DNA of 64,000 nt from JAJEBT01 sp965221485 (lineage in GTDB: Bacteria > Pseudomonadota > Alphaproteobacteria > MPNO01 > UBA830). Below the pieces are notes generated by a model. It worked only from the letters and a program-made list of their open reading frames with translations. It made no database searches and was not told where the DNA came from. The stretch's first letter is position 1. Each line of letters starts with the position of its first letter. The position numbers and the translations under genes were made by a program. The stretch spans positions 3,968,001 through 4,032,000 of the forward strand of contig OZ244893.1 in assembly GCA_965221485.1 (NCBI GenBank), written 5' to 3'. Shown in pieces: positions 44,390 to 53,652 of this stretch.

Positions 44390-47300
44390 ATGACTGATCC
44401 TGCGCCGTGTCGCATGGGTGTCGATGTTGGCGGAACTTTTACCGATATAGTCCTGGAAGCCGCAAACGCCCGGCATCAGTGCAAGATCCCGACCACACCG
44501 GAGGCCCCGGAGCAGGCAATTTTTGAGGGAATGACGGCGGTATTGGGGATGGCTCACCTGACTCTTGCCGATGTGGGCCTCATCATTCACGGCACCACAC
44601 TGGCCACCAATGCGCTGGTCGAACGGTCCGGGGCAAAAACGGCATTCATTACCACCGAGGGATTTCGCGATGTCATCGAAACGGGTACGGAAAGTCGTTT
44701 CGATCAATATGATCTCGATATCGTCAAGCCCGCACCACTGGTCCCACGCCGTCATCGGTTCACGGTCCGCGAGAGGATCGGTGCATCGGGAGAAGTTCTG
44801 ATCCCGCTGGATGTGGCCAGCCTTCGCGCTCTTGCGGAAAGTCTCAGGGTCCGGAAATTCGAAAGCATTGCGGTTGGGTTCATGCACAGTTTTGCCCATC
44901 CGGATCATGAACGATGCGCGGCTGCGATCCTGAATGAGCAATTTCCCGATATACCTCTCAGCCTGTCATCCGAAGTTTCTCCGGAAATCCGTGAATACGA
45001 ACGGTTTTCCACCACCTGCGCCAATGCCTATGTAAAGCCGATGGTGGAACAGTATCTCGTGCGCCTTGAGGAGGGGCTCAGGGCTCGCGGCTACGTGTGC
45101 CCGTTGTTTCTGATGTTGTCCGGTGGAACCCTGACTGATGTGGCGACAGCCTGCCGTTTCCCCGTGCGCCTGGTGGAATCGGGTCCGGCAGGTGGCGCTG
45201 TGTTTGCCGCTCAAGTAGCGAAACGGCATGGGCTGGACAAGGTGATCGCGTTCGATATGGGGGGCACGACAGCCAAACTCTGCCTGATTGATGATGGCGA
45301 GGTCCCAGCGGCGCGCGGCCTTGAAGTGGCCAGAACCCATCGGTTCAAGCCGGGAAGCGGATTGCCCCTTCGGGTTCCGGTCACCGAGCTTGCTGAAATC
45401 GGGGCTGGCGGCGGATCCGTCGGTCGCATTGACGCCTTGCGGCGCCTTGCCGTTGGACCGGAGAGTGCGGGTGCATCCCCCGGTCCGGCGTCCTACGGCC
45501 GGGGAGGTGTTTGCGCAACCATAACGGATGCCAACCTTTGTCTTGGGCGACTGTTGCCCGATCGATTTGCAGCGGGGCGCATGACCCTGGATCCGGAGAT
45601 GGCCGTTGACGCTGTTCGCCGAAACATCGCGATCCCGCTGGGAATGGAGATCATCGAGGCGGCCGCAGGCATGGTTGAAGTCGTCGATGAAAACATGGCC
45701 AATGCGGCACGGGAACACGCGACCGAACGCGGCCGCTCTCTGATGGGCCGCACCTTGATTGCCCTCGGTGGGTGTGCCCCCCTTCATGCCTGCCACCTTG
45801 CCCGCAAACTTGGTATTGAGCAGGTGATCGTACCGGCTTCCGCCGGAGTTGGATCTGCTCTTGGCTTTCTTCAGGCACCGGTCGCCTACGAGATTGCACG
45901 GACATTGTTTCAGCGCTTGGGATGTTTCGCGGCCGGCCCTGTCAACGATGTCTTTGAAGAGATGGCGCGAGAGGCTCACAAGATTGTCGCGCTCGGGGCG
46001 CCGGGCCGCAGCCGCTCCGAAAGGCGGCACGCCTACATGCGATATGCAGGACAAGGGCATGAACTTCGGGTGGAACTTCCTGTCCGCCCTCTCGAAGACG
46101 GAGATGCCCATACCCTGACGCGGATCTTTACCTCGGCTTACAAGGCCCGTTATGGACGCCTCGTGGACGGAATCGATGTCGAAGTGCTGAGCTGGACGGT
46201 ATCGGTCAGCGCGGCAACCGCAGTTTTCGAGGAAAAGACAGGGCGAATTGAAACAGGCGGTTCACCGGAAGCTGGTGAGGGCCGGATCTACGATCTGGCG
46301 AACAGCGACTGGACAAAATCATGGATTCGGCACCGGAACGACTGGAAGGCAGATGTCTGGGCCGAGGGGTCGGGAGTCATCGTCGAAGACGACACCGCGA
46401 CCATCGTACCTTGCGGTTTTCGGGCGGTGGTTGATTCTGCGGGTGACATTGTCATTGACCGCCCGCAGTCCGGGATGACGGCCACCAGAACCGCAAGCGG
46501 AGAGGTGCGCTTGCAGGTGATGTGGACGCGCCTGATTGCGGTAGTCGAGGAGCAGGCCCGTACCCTCATGAGTACCGCGTTCAGTGCACCGGTGAGGGAA
46601 TCGGGCGATCTTTCGGCCGGCATTTTTGACACGTGCGGGCGCATGATTGCCCAGGCTGTGACCGGAACCCCGGGTCACGTCAATTCGATGGCGGCCGCGG
46701 TCGGCCATTTTGTTCGCGCGTTTCCCGTCGCGAACATGGAGGAGGGCGATCATTACATCTCCAACGATCCATGGCTGTGTTCCGGTCACCTCCATGATGT
46801 CACGATGGTTTCACCGGTATTTCGGGCCGGTCGTCCCGTGGCCCTGTTCGCCTGCACCTGCCATCTTCCCGATATTGGCGGACTGGGTCAGGGGCCGGAT
46901 GGGCGATCCCTGTTCGAGGAAGGCCTGTTCTTGCCGATCATGCGCTTTGCTGACAGCAATGGCATCGACCCGAATCTCATCAACATCATTCGCAACAATG
47001 TCCGCGTACCGGACGAGGTTGAAGGAGATCTCCACTCCTACATGACCAGCAATGAAGCCGGTGGCATCCAGCTCAATCTGATGATGGATGAGTTCGGCCT
47101 TACATCGATTGATGATCTGGCAGGGTACATCCTCGAACGATCGCGCGCCGCCATGGTCTCTGCGATCCGGACCCTGCCCTCCGGATGCTTCGCCAACCGA
47201 TTGACCATTGACGGCTATCAGGACCCCGTTGATCTTGCGGCAACCGTGACGGTGTCCCGGGACAGTGTGGAAATTGACTTCTCGGGCAGCAGCCCGGCAA

Positions 47301-48238
47301 GCTCTCACGGCATCAATGTCGTTCTGAATTACACGACTGCCTATGCGGCTTACGGTATCCGCTGCGTCGTCGCGCCTCATGTGCCCAACAATGCGGGCTC
47401 CCTTGATCCGATCAGTGTCAGCGCTCCGGCCGGTTGCATCCTCAACGCTGTAAGGCCCGCCCCCGTCTCGGCCCGTCATATCATCGGACAGTTCTTGCCC
47501 GATGTCGTCATGGGGTGTCTCGCCAAGGCCGTCCCGGAACGGGTTCCGGCGGAAGGGGCTTCCTGTGTCTGGGGTGCGCAGTTGCGCGGCGGCCCCGAAA
47601 TCGAAGCAGCGATGGCCATACCGGACGTCAACCGATCCCGAGCACCGTATGAGATTCTGTTTTTCAATTCCGGTGGCTCTGGCGCACGCGCTTCGCTCGA
47701 CGGCCTGGCGGCGACCGCATTTCCGAGCGGGGTTCGCGCGATGTCGGCGGAGGTTCTGGAAACCTCGGCTCCTGTTGTGTTGTGGCGCAAGGAACTTCTG
47801 GCGGGGTCGGCCGGGGCCGGACGCACCCGGGGAGGGTTGGGTCAAACGCTGGAAATCGGATCTGCCGATGGCGCACCGTTTGCGATTTCAGCCATGTTTG
47901 ACCGGGTAGAGCATGGCGCATGCGGCCGGCAAGGTGGGGAGAACGGGGCGCCCGGAAGGGTCAGGCTTGCTTCTGGCCGGACCCTTCATCCCAAGGGTTT
48001 CCAATATGTGAAAGGAGACGACCGTGTCTGTCTTGATCTTCCCGGTGGCGGTGGCTTCGGATTGCCCCGGCAGCGTGAACCCGACAGGGTGGCTGCGGAT
48101 GTGGCCAATGGGCTGATATCGGAACAGGAAGCACGTGAGGTGTATGGCGTCGTCACCGATGGCGCAAATGCGCCTCATGATCCTGTGGCCGGGACGCAGC
48201 GAGAAACTGTTGTGCAGGGCCGCGAGGATCGGTGTTGA
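44390..48238 (+). CDS. Fused hydantoinase A/B (5-oxoprolinase family)
   Basis: ATP-dependent ring-opening enzyme combining HyuA and HyuB in one 1282-residue chain. The A part starts MGVDVGGTFTDIVLE (actin-like ATP site), with GTTLATNALVERSG and the FDMGGTTAKLCLI second phosphate loop; the B part begins near residue 700 (TASGEVRLQVMWTRLIAVVEEQ) and has SNDPWLCSGHLHDVTMV and ICTCHLPDIGGLGQ-like residues (here FACTCHLPDIGGLGQG). The eukaryotic OPLAH enzyme has this fused form, while most bacteria encode two subunits. Substrate could be 5-oxoproline, hydantoin or N-methylhydantoin. It diverges from the TAXI-TRAP operon. Confidence 0.9.
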   Translation: MTDPAPCRMGVDVGGTFTDIVLEAANARHQCKIPTTPEAPEQAIFEGMTAVLGMAHLTLADVGLIIHGTTLATNALVERSGAKTAFITTEGFRDVIETGTESRFDQYDLDIVKPAPLVPRRHRFTVRERIGASGEVLIPLDVASLRALAESLRVRKFESIAVGFMHSFAHPDHERCAAAILNEQFPDIPLSLSSEVSPEIREYERFSTTCANAYVKPMVEQYLVRLEEGLRARGYVCPLFLMLSGGTLTDVATACRFPVRLVESGPAGGAVFAAQVAKRHGLDKVIAFDMGGTTAKLCLIDDGEVPAARGLEVARTHRFKPGSGLPLRVPVTELAEIGAGGGSVGRIDALRRLAVGPESAGASPGPASYGRGGVCATITDANLCLGRLLPDRFAAGRMTLDPEMAVDAVRRNIAIPLGMEIIEAAAGMVEVVDENMANAAREHATERGRSLMGRTLIALGGCAPLHACHLARKLGIEQVIVPASAGVGSALGFLQAPVAYEIARTLFQRLGCFAAGPVNDVFEEMAREAHKIVALGAPGRSRSERRHAYMRYAGQGHELRVELPVRPLEDGDAHTLTRIFTSAYKARYGRLVDGIDVEVLSWTVSVSAATAVFEEKTGRIETGGSPEAGEGRIYDLANSDWTKSWIRHRNDWKADVWAEGSGVIVEDDTATIVPCGFRAVVDSAGDIVIDRPQSGMTATRTASGEVRLQVMWTRLIAVVEEQARTLMSTAFSAPVRESGDLSAGIFDTCGRMIAQAVTGTPGHVNSMAAAVGHFVRAFPVANMEEGDHYISNDPWLCSGHLHDVTMVSPVFRAGRPVALFACTCHLPDIGGLGQGPDGRSLFEEGLFLPIMRFADSNGIDPNLINIIRNNVRVPDEVEGDLHSYMTSNEAGGIQLNLMMDEFGLTSIDDLAGYILERSRAAMVSAIRTLPSGCFANRLTIDGYQDPVDLAATVTVSRDSVEIDFSGSSPASSHGINVVLNYTTAYAAYGIRCVVAPHVPNNAGSLDPISVSAPAGCILNAVRPAPVSARHIIGQFLPDVVMGCLAKAVPERVPAEGASCVWGAQLRGGPEIEAAMAIPDVNRSRAPYEILFFNSGGSGARASLDGLAATAFPSGVRAMSAEVLETSAPVVLWRKELLAGSAGAGRTRGGLGQTLEIGSADGAPFAISAMFDRVEHGACGRQGGENGAPGRVRLASGRTLHPKGFQYVKGDDRVCLDLPGGGGFGLPRQREPDRVAADVANGLISEQEAREVYGVVTDGANAPHDPVAGTQRETVVQGREDRC

Positions 48239-48240
48239 AC

Positions 48241-48265
48241 CGCGGCCCGCAATGAAAGGGCCGCG
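48241..48265. terminator. Hairpin between convergent hydantoinase and aminotransferase genes
   Basis: CGCGGCCC (48241-48248) and GGGCCGCG (48258-48265) are a perfect 8-bp inverted repeat with a 9-base loop right after the hydantoinase stop. There is no T-run, so an intrinsic terminator role is tentative. Confidence 0.3.
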
Positions 48266-48307
48266 ACGCACGTCCATGGGGCCTGACTTCGTTGTCGGTG
48301 GCCGTTT

Positions 48308-49171
48308 TCAGCTGCGAAGTTGTCTTGCCCCCTCGCGCTCGGCGAACGCAAAATAGAGATCCCGGGCCCGCGTTGCCACGGGCCCGATCTGGTAGTTGGT
48401 GTCGGCAACCCGCGTAACCGGCAGGATCTTGCTGTAGTTGCCCGAAAGAAACACCTCGTCGGCATCGTACAGATCGTCCAGGGTGATCGTGGTCTCCTCG
48501 ACCGGTTGTGCGTTTTCCCGGAAGAGCTCGATCACCCGCTGTCGCGTCAGACCGGCAAGAAAACAGCCATTCAGTGCGGGTGTTTTCGCGACGCCGTCCT
48601 TGACCATGAAAAGATTGTTGGTCGCGAATTCTGCCACGTTTCCGAGACCATCCAGAACGACTGCGGTGTCGAAGTTCTTGACCTGGGCTTCCCGGAGGGC
48701 ACGACCAACATTTGGGTAGAGGCAGGACGCCTTCGCATTGGTAGGGGCGCTCTCCGGTGTCGGGCGTCGGTAGCTGGAGACGCAGGCGCTGACCCCATGC
48801 CATTTTGGCAGGGGAGCCGGGAATATGGTCATCAGGAAACGGCATGAGCTGGGGTCGGGAAGCAGGAAACCGTCTTCGAAATACATCATCGGGCGAATAT
48901 AGAGTTCCGCATCTTCTCCATATTGTTCCACCCCTTCCCAGGCCAGATCAGCCATCTCGGCTGCGGTCATGGGCGATGTCATTTCAAAGGTCTCGGCCGA
49001 TTCAATCAGGCGTGAACAATGCCGTTCCAGATCGGGGCAGAGGCGCCGAAAGGCGCGCGCGCCATCAAATACGGTAGAAGCCATCCACCAGCTGTGACTC
49101 ATGGGTCCGAGCATGGGTGGATTGCCGTCGTGCCACTGGCCGTCGGTCCAGGTGATGGGTTGGGTCTTCAT
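48308..49171 (-). CDS. Branched-chain amino acid aminotransferase-like (PLP fold-type IV)
   Basis: Class IV aminotransferase of 287 residues. The PLP lysine is Lys147 in TNAKASCLYPNVGRALREA; other marks are GARAFRRL, the phosphate-binding FATNNLFMVKDG and TPALNGCFLAGLTRQRVIEL. IlvE-like function (valine/leucine/isoleucine) or a D-amino acid/aminodeoxychorismate role are both possible; the WWMASTVFDGARAFR segment favours BCAT-like members. It overlaps the sufE gene by four bases (ATGA), an unusual coupling partner, so this is probably a two-gene operon. Confidence 0.86.
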   Translation of the reverse strand: MKTQPITWTDGQWHDGNPPMLGPMSHSWWMASTVFDGARAFRRLCPDLERHCSRLIESAETFEMTSPMTAAEMADLAWEGVEQYGEDAELYIRPMMYFEDGFLLPDPSSCRFLMTIFPAPLPKWHGVSACVSSYRRPTPESAPTNAKASCLYPNVGRALREAQVKNFDTAVVLDGLGNVAEFATNNLFMVKDGVAKTPALNGCFLAGLTRQRVIELFRENAQPVEETTITLDDLYDADEVFLSGNYSKILPVTRVADTNYQIGPVATRARDLYFAFAEREGARQLRS

Positions 49172-49629
49172 GGGCTGATCGTTTCGGGAGATTGTTCTGT
49201 GCTGCAGTTTTCAAGGGCTCGTGCATAGGCCTGAATGCGTTTGACCATGGCGTGAAGCCCGTTGGCCCTGCTTCCGCTGAGATGGGAGCCAAGCTCCAGA
49301 ACCTCAAAGAATTCGGGTGATGTATCCATAATTTCCTGCGGTGTTCGCCCCGAATACAGTCGAAGAAGCAGTGCAATGAGACCACGGACGATGATGGCAT
49401 CGGAATCTGCATCGAAGTGGATATACCGGTTCACCCGGCGCGCATGAAACCAGACCTGTGACTGGCAGCCCGGTACCTTGTGAGCCTCGTCTTTCATGTG
49501 CTCAGGCAGGCCTTCCAGTTTCTTCCCCAGCTCGACGATATATTCGTAGCGCTGCACCCAATCGTCGAAGAACGCAAACTCCTCGACAATTTCCCGTTTG
49601 GTCTGTTCGATCGTGGCCACAGGCATCAT
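49168..49629 (-). CDS. sufE: Cysteine desulfuration protein SufE
   Basis: Sulfur acceptor for SufS in Fe-S cluster assembly, 153 residues. The N-terminal EFAFFDDWVQRYEYIVELGKKLEGLP and the persulfide-carrying Cys55 in HKVPGCQSQVWF identify it. It starts at adjacent ATGATG codons; a longer upstream frame overlapping pyrD is not used. No ribosome site is visible and the probable -10 box ends six bases before the start codon. The stop overlaps the aminotransferase start. SufS and other suf genes are not in the window. Confidence 0.93.
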   Translation of the reverse strand: MMPVATIEQTKREIVEEFAFFDDWVQRYEYIVELGKKLEGLPEHMKDEAHKVPGCQSQVWFHARRVNRYIHFDADSDAIIVRGLIALLLRLYSGRTPQEIMDTSPEFFEVLELGSHLSGSRANGLHAMVKRIQAYARALENCSTEQSPETISP

Positions 49630-49635
49630 TGCGAT

Positions 49636-49664
49636 CGTATAAAGGGAAAAGATGCGAGGATCAA
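49636..49664 (-). promoter_or_regulatory. Promoter of sufE, possibly leaderless
   Basis: On the minus strand TTGATC (49664-49659) and TATACG (49641-49636) are spaced 17 bases apart, each matching four of six consensus bases. The start would fall at or next to the sufE ATG, implying a leaderless transcript. Confidence 0.4.
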
Positions 49665-49735
49665 ACGGGCCGCTTACTGATTCTTTTCCTTCGCGATATG
49701 TTGCGTATGTTGTCCCGAAAGGAGACCCGATATTG

Positions 49736-50839
49736 GTGGACCTGCACACACTCGTCATGCCGGTGTTGCGGCTGCTTCCCCCCGAAACCTCGCATCGCCT
49801 GGCGATCCGGGCCCTTTCATGGGGACTGGGACCCCGGGACCGAAGGGTTGATCCGCCCATTCTGACAACGGCCGTATGGGGTCTGGAGTTCCGAAATCCG
49901 ATCGGCCTTGCGGCCGGCTTCGACAAGGGTGCCGAAGCGCCTGACGCGATGTTGGCGGCGGGCTTCGGTTTTGTCGAGGCGGGTACCGTCACACCGCTGC
50001 CGCAGCCCGGAAATCCTCGTCCGCGCCTGTTTCGCCTCGGCCTCGACGGAGCGGTCATCAACCGTATGGGCTTCAATGGTTCGGGGCTTGCTCCATTTCT
50101 GAAGCGGATCGAGACGCGTTCTCGAGACGTGGGTCCATTCGGTGTCAATGCTGGCCGGAATAAGGATACAGGCGACGCGGTCGGTGACTATGAGACGATC
50201 GTTGAAGCTGTGACCCCTTGGGCCGATTACATCGTTCTCAATATTTCTTCTCCCAATACGCCCGGGCTCCGCCGTTTGCAGGATCGGGACCTGTTGCCTG
50301 AATTGCTCGAACGCGTGATGGCGGCACGCAAGCGCAGTTCCGCCCGGGAGCGGCGGATGCCCGCCATCCTCGTAAAGATGTCGCCCGATCTGGAACCACG
50401 AGCCCGCGAGGAACTGGCAGACATCATCCTGCAGGCCGGAGTCGATGGTCTGACGGTCGCCAATACGACCGTGGCACGGCCCAAGCAGATGTGTGACCCC
50501 AAGAGGAACGAGGCCGGAGGGTTGAGCGGCACCCCGCTCTTCCCCATCGCACTCGATGCTGTTCGCGACATGTACCGGTTGGTGGAGGGACAAATTCCGA
50601 TCGTCGGATGCGGGGGTGTGTCGACGGGTGAACAGGCGTATGAAATGATTCGCAGCGGCGCTTCGCTCGTCCAGATCTATACGGCACTGGTATTTCATGG
50701 TCCCGGCCTGATCCCGAGACTGAAGGAAGAGCTGGCTTGCTGCCTGGATCGGGACGGTTTCACGTCGGTCTCGGAAGCCGTTGGTGTCGACGTGAGTTTG
50801 CCGGGGGCAAGGGCTCCGAAGATGGCCCTGGTCGCATGA
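49736..50839 (+). CDS. pyrD: Dihydroorotate dehydrogenase (quinone), class 2
   Basis: Membrane-associated FMN enzyme of pyrimidine synthesis that oxidises dihydroorotate and passes electrons to quinone. The 367 residues include the class-2 N-terminal helix (DLHTLVMPVLRLLPPETSHR), FRNPIGLAAGFDKGAEAPDAM, NRMGFNGSG, the catalytic-Ser loop region NISSPNTPGLRRLQ, and the FMN phosphate-binding IVGCGGVSTGEQAYE. Start is GTG here or the adjacent TTG three bases upstream, both served by AAGGAG. It diverges from sufE with about 100 bases between. Confidence 0.94.
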   Translation: MDLHTLVMPVLRLLPPETSHRLAIRALSWGLGPRDRRVDPPILTTAVWGLEFRNPIGLAAGFDKGAEAPDAMLAAGFGFVEAGTVTPLPQPGNPRPRLFRLGLDGAVINRMGFNGSGLAPFLKRIETRSRDVGPFGVNAGRNKDTGDAVGDYETIVEAVTPWADYIVLNISSPNTPGLRRLQDRDLLPELLERVMAARKRSSARERRMPAILVKMSPDLEPRAREELADIILQAGVDGLTVANTTVARPKQMCDPKRNEAGGLSGTPLFPIALDAVRDMYRLVEGQIPIVGCGGVSTGEQAYEMIRSGASLVQIYTALVFHGPGLIPRLKEELACCLDRDGFTSVSEAVGVDVSLPGARAPKMALVA

Positions 50840-51043
50840 CTGTTGCGGATTGCAAGACTCCCGGTCTCCGGACGTGTTTTCACGGACAGCTGGGGCTTCG
50901 ACCAGTTCCGGGCCGCTGTTGGTCGGTCTGAATCCAGGACGATCCGAAAAGACAGCTGGACCGGCAGCTTAAGGATAAGCGCTCAGGTCGCGGCGCCTGC
51001 TGTCAGGGGCATCGGATGACATTCGAAGATGGAGGGCCTCCCA

Positions 51044-52264
51044 ATGTCCCTGCCGAATCCTGAACTGTTGGATATCGATGCAGGCGCCCGAAACGGTGGC
51101 GTGGTTTTGCTGACGGTCGGACGCAACTCCCGATCGGTGAACAAGACGAGCGACTTCGAGGCCGTCATGGCGATCGACCGAAACGGAGAGATCGTCTGGT
51201 ACCGTGAATTCGACTTTGGCCTTATGGACTGTCGATTGTCCCGGCAAGAGACCCTGCTCGTCATGGGTTCGGACGGCCGTGCGGTCGAATTGGGGTTTGA
51301 TGGATCGATTCGCCAGCAATGGTACTGCCGTCCGAGATTTCCGGATGGCCTGGACGGAACAGCACTCGCCACCGAAAAATTCCATCATACCCTTTGCGAA
51401 ATCGAAGCGGACCGGTATCTCACACTGTCGGTCGAACACCGGCCCCTGGACCGGCCGGACCGGTCATGGACGCATCTCATGGCTGATACTGTCCTGATAT
51501 TCGAGAGGGATGGAACGATCGTTACAGAGTTTTGCCTTGCTGACATTCTCGATACCGATCGCGCCTGTTACGGGGACAAGGCTCCTTACTGGTCGAACCA
51601 GGGCTGGCCGCAGACCCGGGACTGGTCGCACGGCAACTGTGCGATCGTCGATGACAGGGATGGGGGCCTGTTGCTGTCACTGCGGCACCAGGACTGCGTC
51701 GTGAAAGTGTCACCCGCGGGGGAACTCATATGGATTCTTGGTGACCCGGCGGGCTGGACCGATGACCTGAAGACCAGCTTGCTGACAATCAAGGGCGGCC
51801 GACCCTTCTATCATCAGCATGATCTGAGCTTCACTGCTGCTGGTGAACTGCTGTTATTCGACAATGGGACGGCTGGTGCGGTTCCGCCGTCGTCGGAACA
51901 GCCTATTGAGGATTGCGAGAGTTTCGGGCTGGCCTACGCCATTGATGAAACTTCGGGAACGGCGACGGAAACCTGGCGTTACGGTGGCCCGGACCTTCCC
52001 TATTCCCATTACGTGAGCGGTGTTTGCGAAATGCCCAACGGCAACCGGTTCCTGGCCTGCACAGGCCTTTGCCACCGTGCAGACGGTGGGCGGGAGGCGT
52101 TGCCTCCCCGGGGTATTGGCTCCATTGTTCTCAAGGAGGTGACGCCTGAGGGCGTGGTTGTGTATCACGCCAGGATCAGGGATCCGCTGGCGACGCCGGG
52201 TCGAGGCTGGAACGGGTTCAGACCCCAATACTTGCCCGAGACACTTGCCGGCAGGCTTTGCTGA
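51044..52264 (+). CDS. Arylsulfotransferase (ASST)-like protein, cytoplasmic
   Basis: Beta-propeller protein of 406 residues resembling aryl-sulfate sulfotransferases. The conserved pieces are DWSHGNCAIVDD, ISLR/SLRHQDCVVKV, ILGDPAGW, FYHQHDLSFTAAGELLLFDNG and the SHYVSGVCEMPNGN strand, with the invariant histidines of the ASST active site in WSHGN and YHQHD. Start set by a GGAGGG ribosome site seven bases upstream. There is no signal peptide, although enterobacterial ASSTs are periplasmic. It converges on the Fe-S protein gene with a 26-base gap. Confidence 0.83.
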   Translation: MSLPNPELLDIDAGARNGGVVLLTVGRNSRSVNKTSDFEAVMAIDRNGEIVWYREFDFGLMDCRLSRQETLLVMGSDGRAVELGFDGSIRQQWYCRPRFPDGLDGTALATEKFHHTLCEIEADRYLTLSVEHRPLDRPDRSWTHLMADTVLIFERDGTIVTEFCLADILDTDRACYGDKAPYWSNQGWPQTRDWSHGNCAIVDDRDGGLLLSLRHQDCVVKVSPAGELIWILGDPAGWTDDLKTSLLTIKGGRPFYHQHDLSFTAAGELLLFDNGTAGAVPPSSEQPIEDCESFGLAYAIDETSGTATETWRYGGPDLPYSHYVSGVCEMPNGNRFLACTGLCHRADGGREALPPRGIGSIVLKEVTPEGVVVYHARIRDPLATPGRGWNGFRPQYLPETLAGRLC

Positions 52265-52290
52265 ACTGAGCCCCGCATCTGGTTGGGTTT

Positions 52291-53652
52291 TCAGGAGGCG
52301 GCCGCCATCTCCAGAAGTTGATTTTCCCAATCCCCGCGACTGAAGTTCAGAATTCGGAGGGGTTCGCCGGGAGACCAGGCAAGCTCGAGCGCAATGTTGG
52401 GTGGGGCCACGGCAAGATGAAAAGTCCCCTGCCAGTGGGGATTTCCGGGAATGTCTGACGGCAGGATTGTGCGCGAAGCGACGCTCCTCGGGAGCTCGCT
52501 TCCGGTAAAGCGAATTTCGAAGGCATGTCCATCCGGAGTCTCCGCGGAAAAGTGCCATGTGAGGTCGCCCGCCAGGCGCCCTCCAGCAACAGAGGTCCCT
52601 TTCTCCGACAGCAGAGCCAGGGCGGCGGCGGCAAGTTTCGAGATGTCGGGCGCTGTTTCTGTGGGTTGGATATTGGCGTCAATCTCCCGGTAGGCCCTTG
52701 ATTCAGCGCGTCTGGACGAGACAGGGGTATCGGGCCCCTTTGGCGTCTTGTAGCCCTCGACCTTGCGGACTTTCATATATTCCTGAAACATCCGGCGTCG
52801 ATCGGTATCTCCGTTTTCCTTCCAGATGTAGGGACAGACATCCACGCAAATGTGACAATAGGTCTCGCGGAAGCGGGAGATCGGGTAGCATTTGTCGATA
52901 TCCGTCAACCAACGCTTGATTCCACGGGTTGTGATGTGGTCGTCCGGTATGGCGTCGCCCGGGCAATTGTTGCGGCACAGATTACACGTCATGCAGTAGT
53001 CCTGGACGCCGAATTCGCGCGGTGAATCGGAGGCGACGGGAAGGTCTGTCGTTACGAAGCCGGGACGAAAATTCGAGCCAAGTTCCGGATGGATGAGGCT
53101 GCCGTGACGGCCCAACTCTCCGAACCCCACCTCATGGAAAACCGGAATGGCCTGGATCTGGAAAGAACCGTTGTGATGGGCGAGAGCGGGGTAACCCAGT
53201 TCTTCTCGAATTTGCCGCGCGAGTTCGGTCGCGATGTCGGCGCATTTGGCGTAGGCTGTCATCGCCTCGACATCGACGGCGTCCGGGCTCTCGAGTGCCT
53301 TGGCATAATCTTCATAAACAATAATGGCGATCACGTTTCTGTGCGGAAGTTCGACGCCCAGTTCGATAAATTCGGGCTTGAGCGCGGTCATCCCCGTGTC
53401 GGAGGCCCCGAGATCCCGTGCGCGACGCTTGATCTCCTCGCTCATGGCTTCCGGGTCTGTCACCTCAACGCGTTCGGGATTGACCGGCCCGTCGCGGTAG
53501 GGCGTGAGATCATTCCAGTGCGCCATCATGGCGTCACGCTCCGGGAATTTCCGTTGCCAAAGAGGAACATCGTCCATACCCCGGTCGCGAAGCGCCTGGC
53601 AAAGAAGCGCGTCCTGCATACCCTGTTCGCGGATCCAGCTTTTTCCGATCAT
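52291..53652 (-). CDS. Reductive dehalogenase-like corrinoid/double [4Fe-4S] protein
   Basis: 453-residue cytoplasmic protein with the layout of the QueG/RdhA superfamily. The B12-binding core is around residues 70-230 (HNGSFQIQAIPVFHEVGFGELGRHG, LGSNFRPGFVTTDLP). Two ferredoxin-type clusters follow: CMTCNLCRNNCP (C-x2-C-x2-C-x3-CP), then KC-x10-C-HI-C-VDV-CP, which is the second-cluster pattern of reductive dehalogenases rather than the CISYLTIE/GCDxCQ form of QueG. No twin-arginine signal and no TM anchor gene are present. The last 110 residues form an unknown domain. Converges with the ASST-like gene. Function open: cobalamin reductase or reductive dehalogenation. Confidence 0.8.
   Translation of the reverse strand: MIGKSWIREQGMQDALLCQALRDRGMDDVPLWQRKFPERDAMMAHWNDLTPYRDGPVNPERVEVTDPEAMSEEIKRRARDLGASDTGMTALKPEFIELGVELPHRNVIAIIVYEDYAKALESPDAVDVEAMTAYAKCADIATELARQIREELGYPALAHHNGSFQIQAIPVFHEVGFGELGRHGSLIHPELGSNFRPGFVTTDLPVASDSPREFGVQDYCMTCNLCRNNCPGDAIPDDHITTRGIKRWLTDIDKCYPISRFRETYCHICVDVCPYIWKENGDTDRRRMFQEYMKVRKVEGYKTPKGPDTPVSSRRAESRAYREIDANIQPTETAPDISKLAAAALALLSEKGTSVAGGRLAGDLTWHFSAETPDGHAFEIRFTGSELPRSVASRTILPSDIPGNPHWQGTFHLAVAPPNIALELAWSPGEPLRILNFSRGDWENQLLEMAAAS

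Noticed and set aside
44390..48238. Possible frameshift or gene fusion artefact in the hydantoinase
   Set aside because: The A and B halves are joined in one frame without a stop, and both halves are complete, so it is a genuine fusion.
49652..49735. N-terminal extension of pyrD to an upstream ATG
   Set aside because: The extension would include the AAGGAG ribosome site and is not seen in class 2 PyrD proteins.
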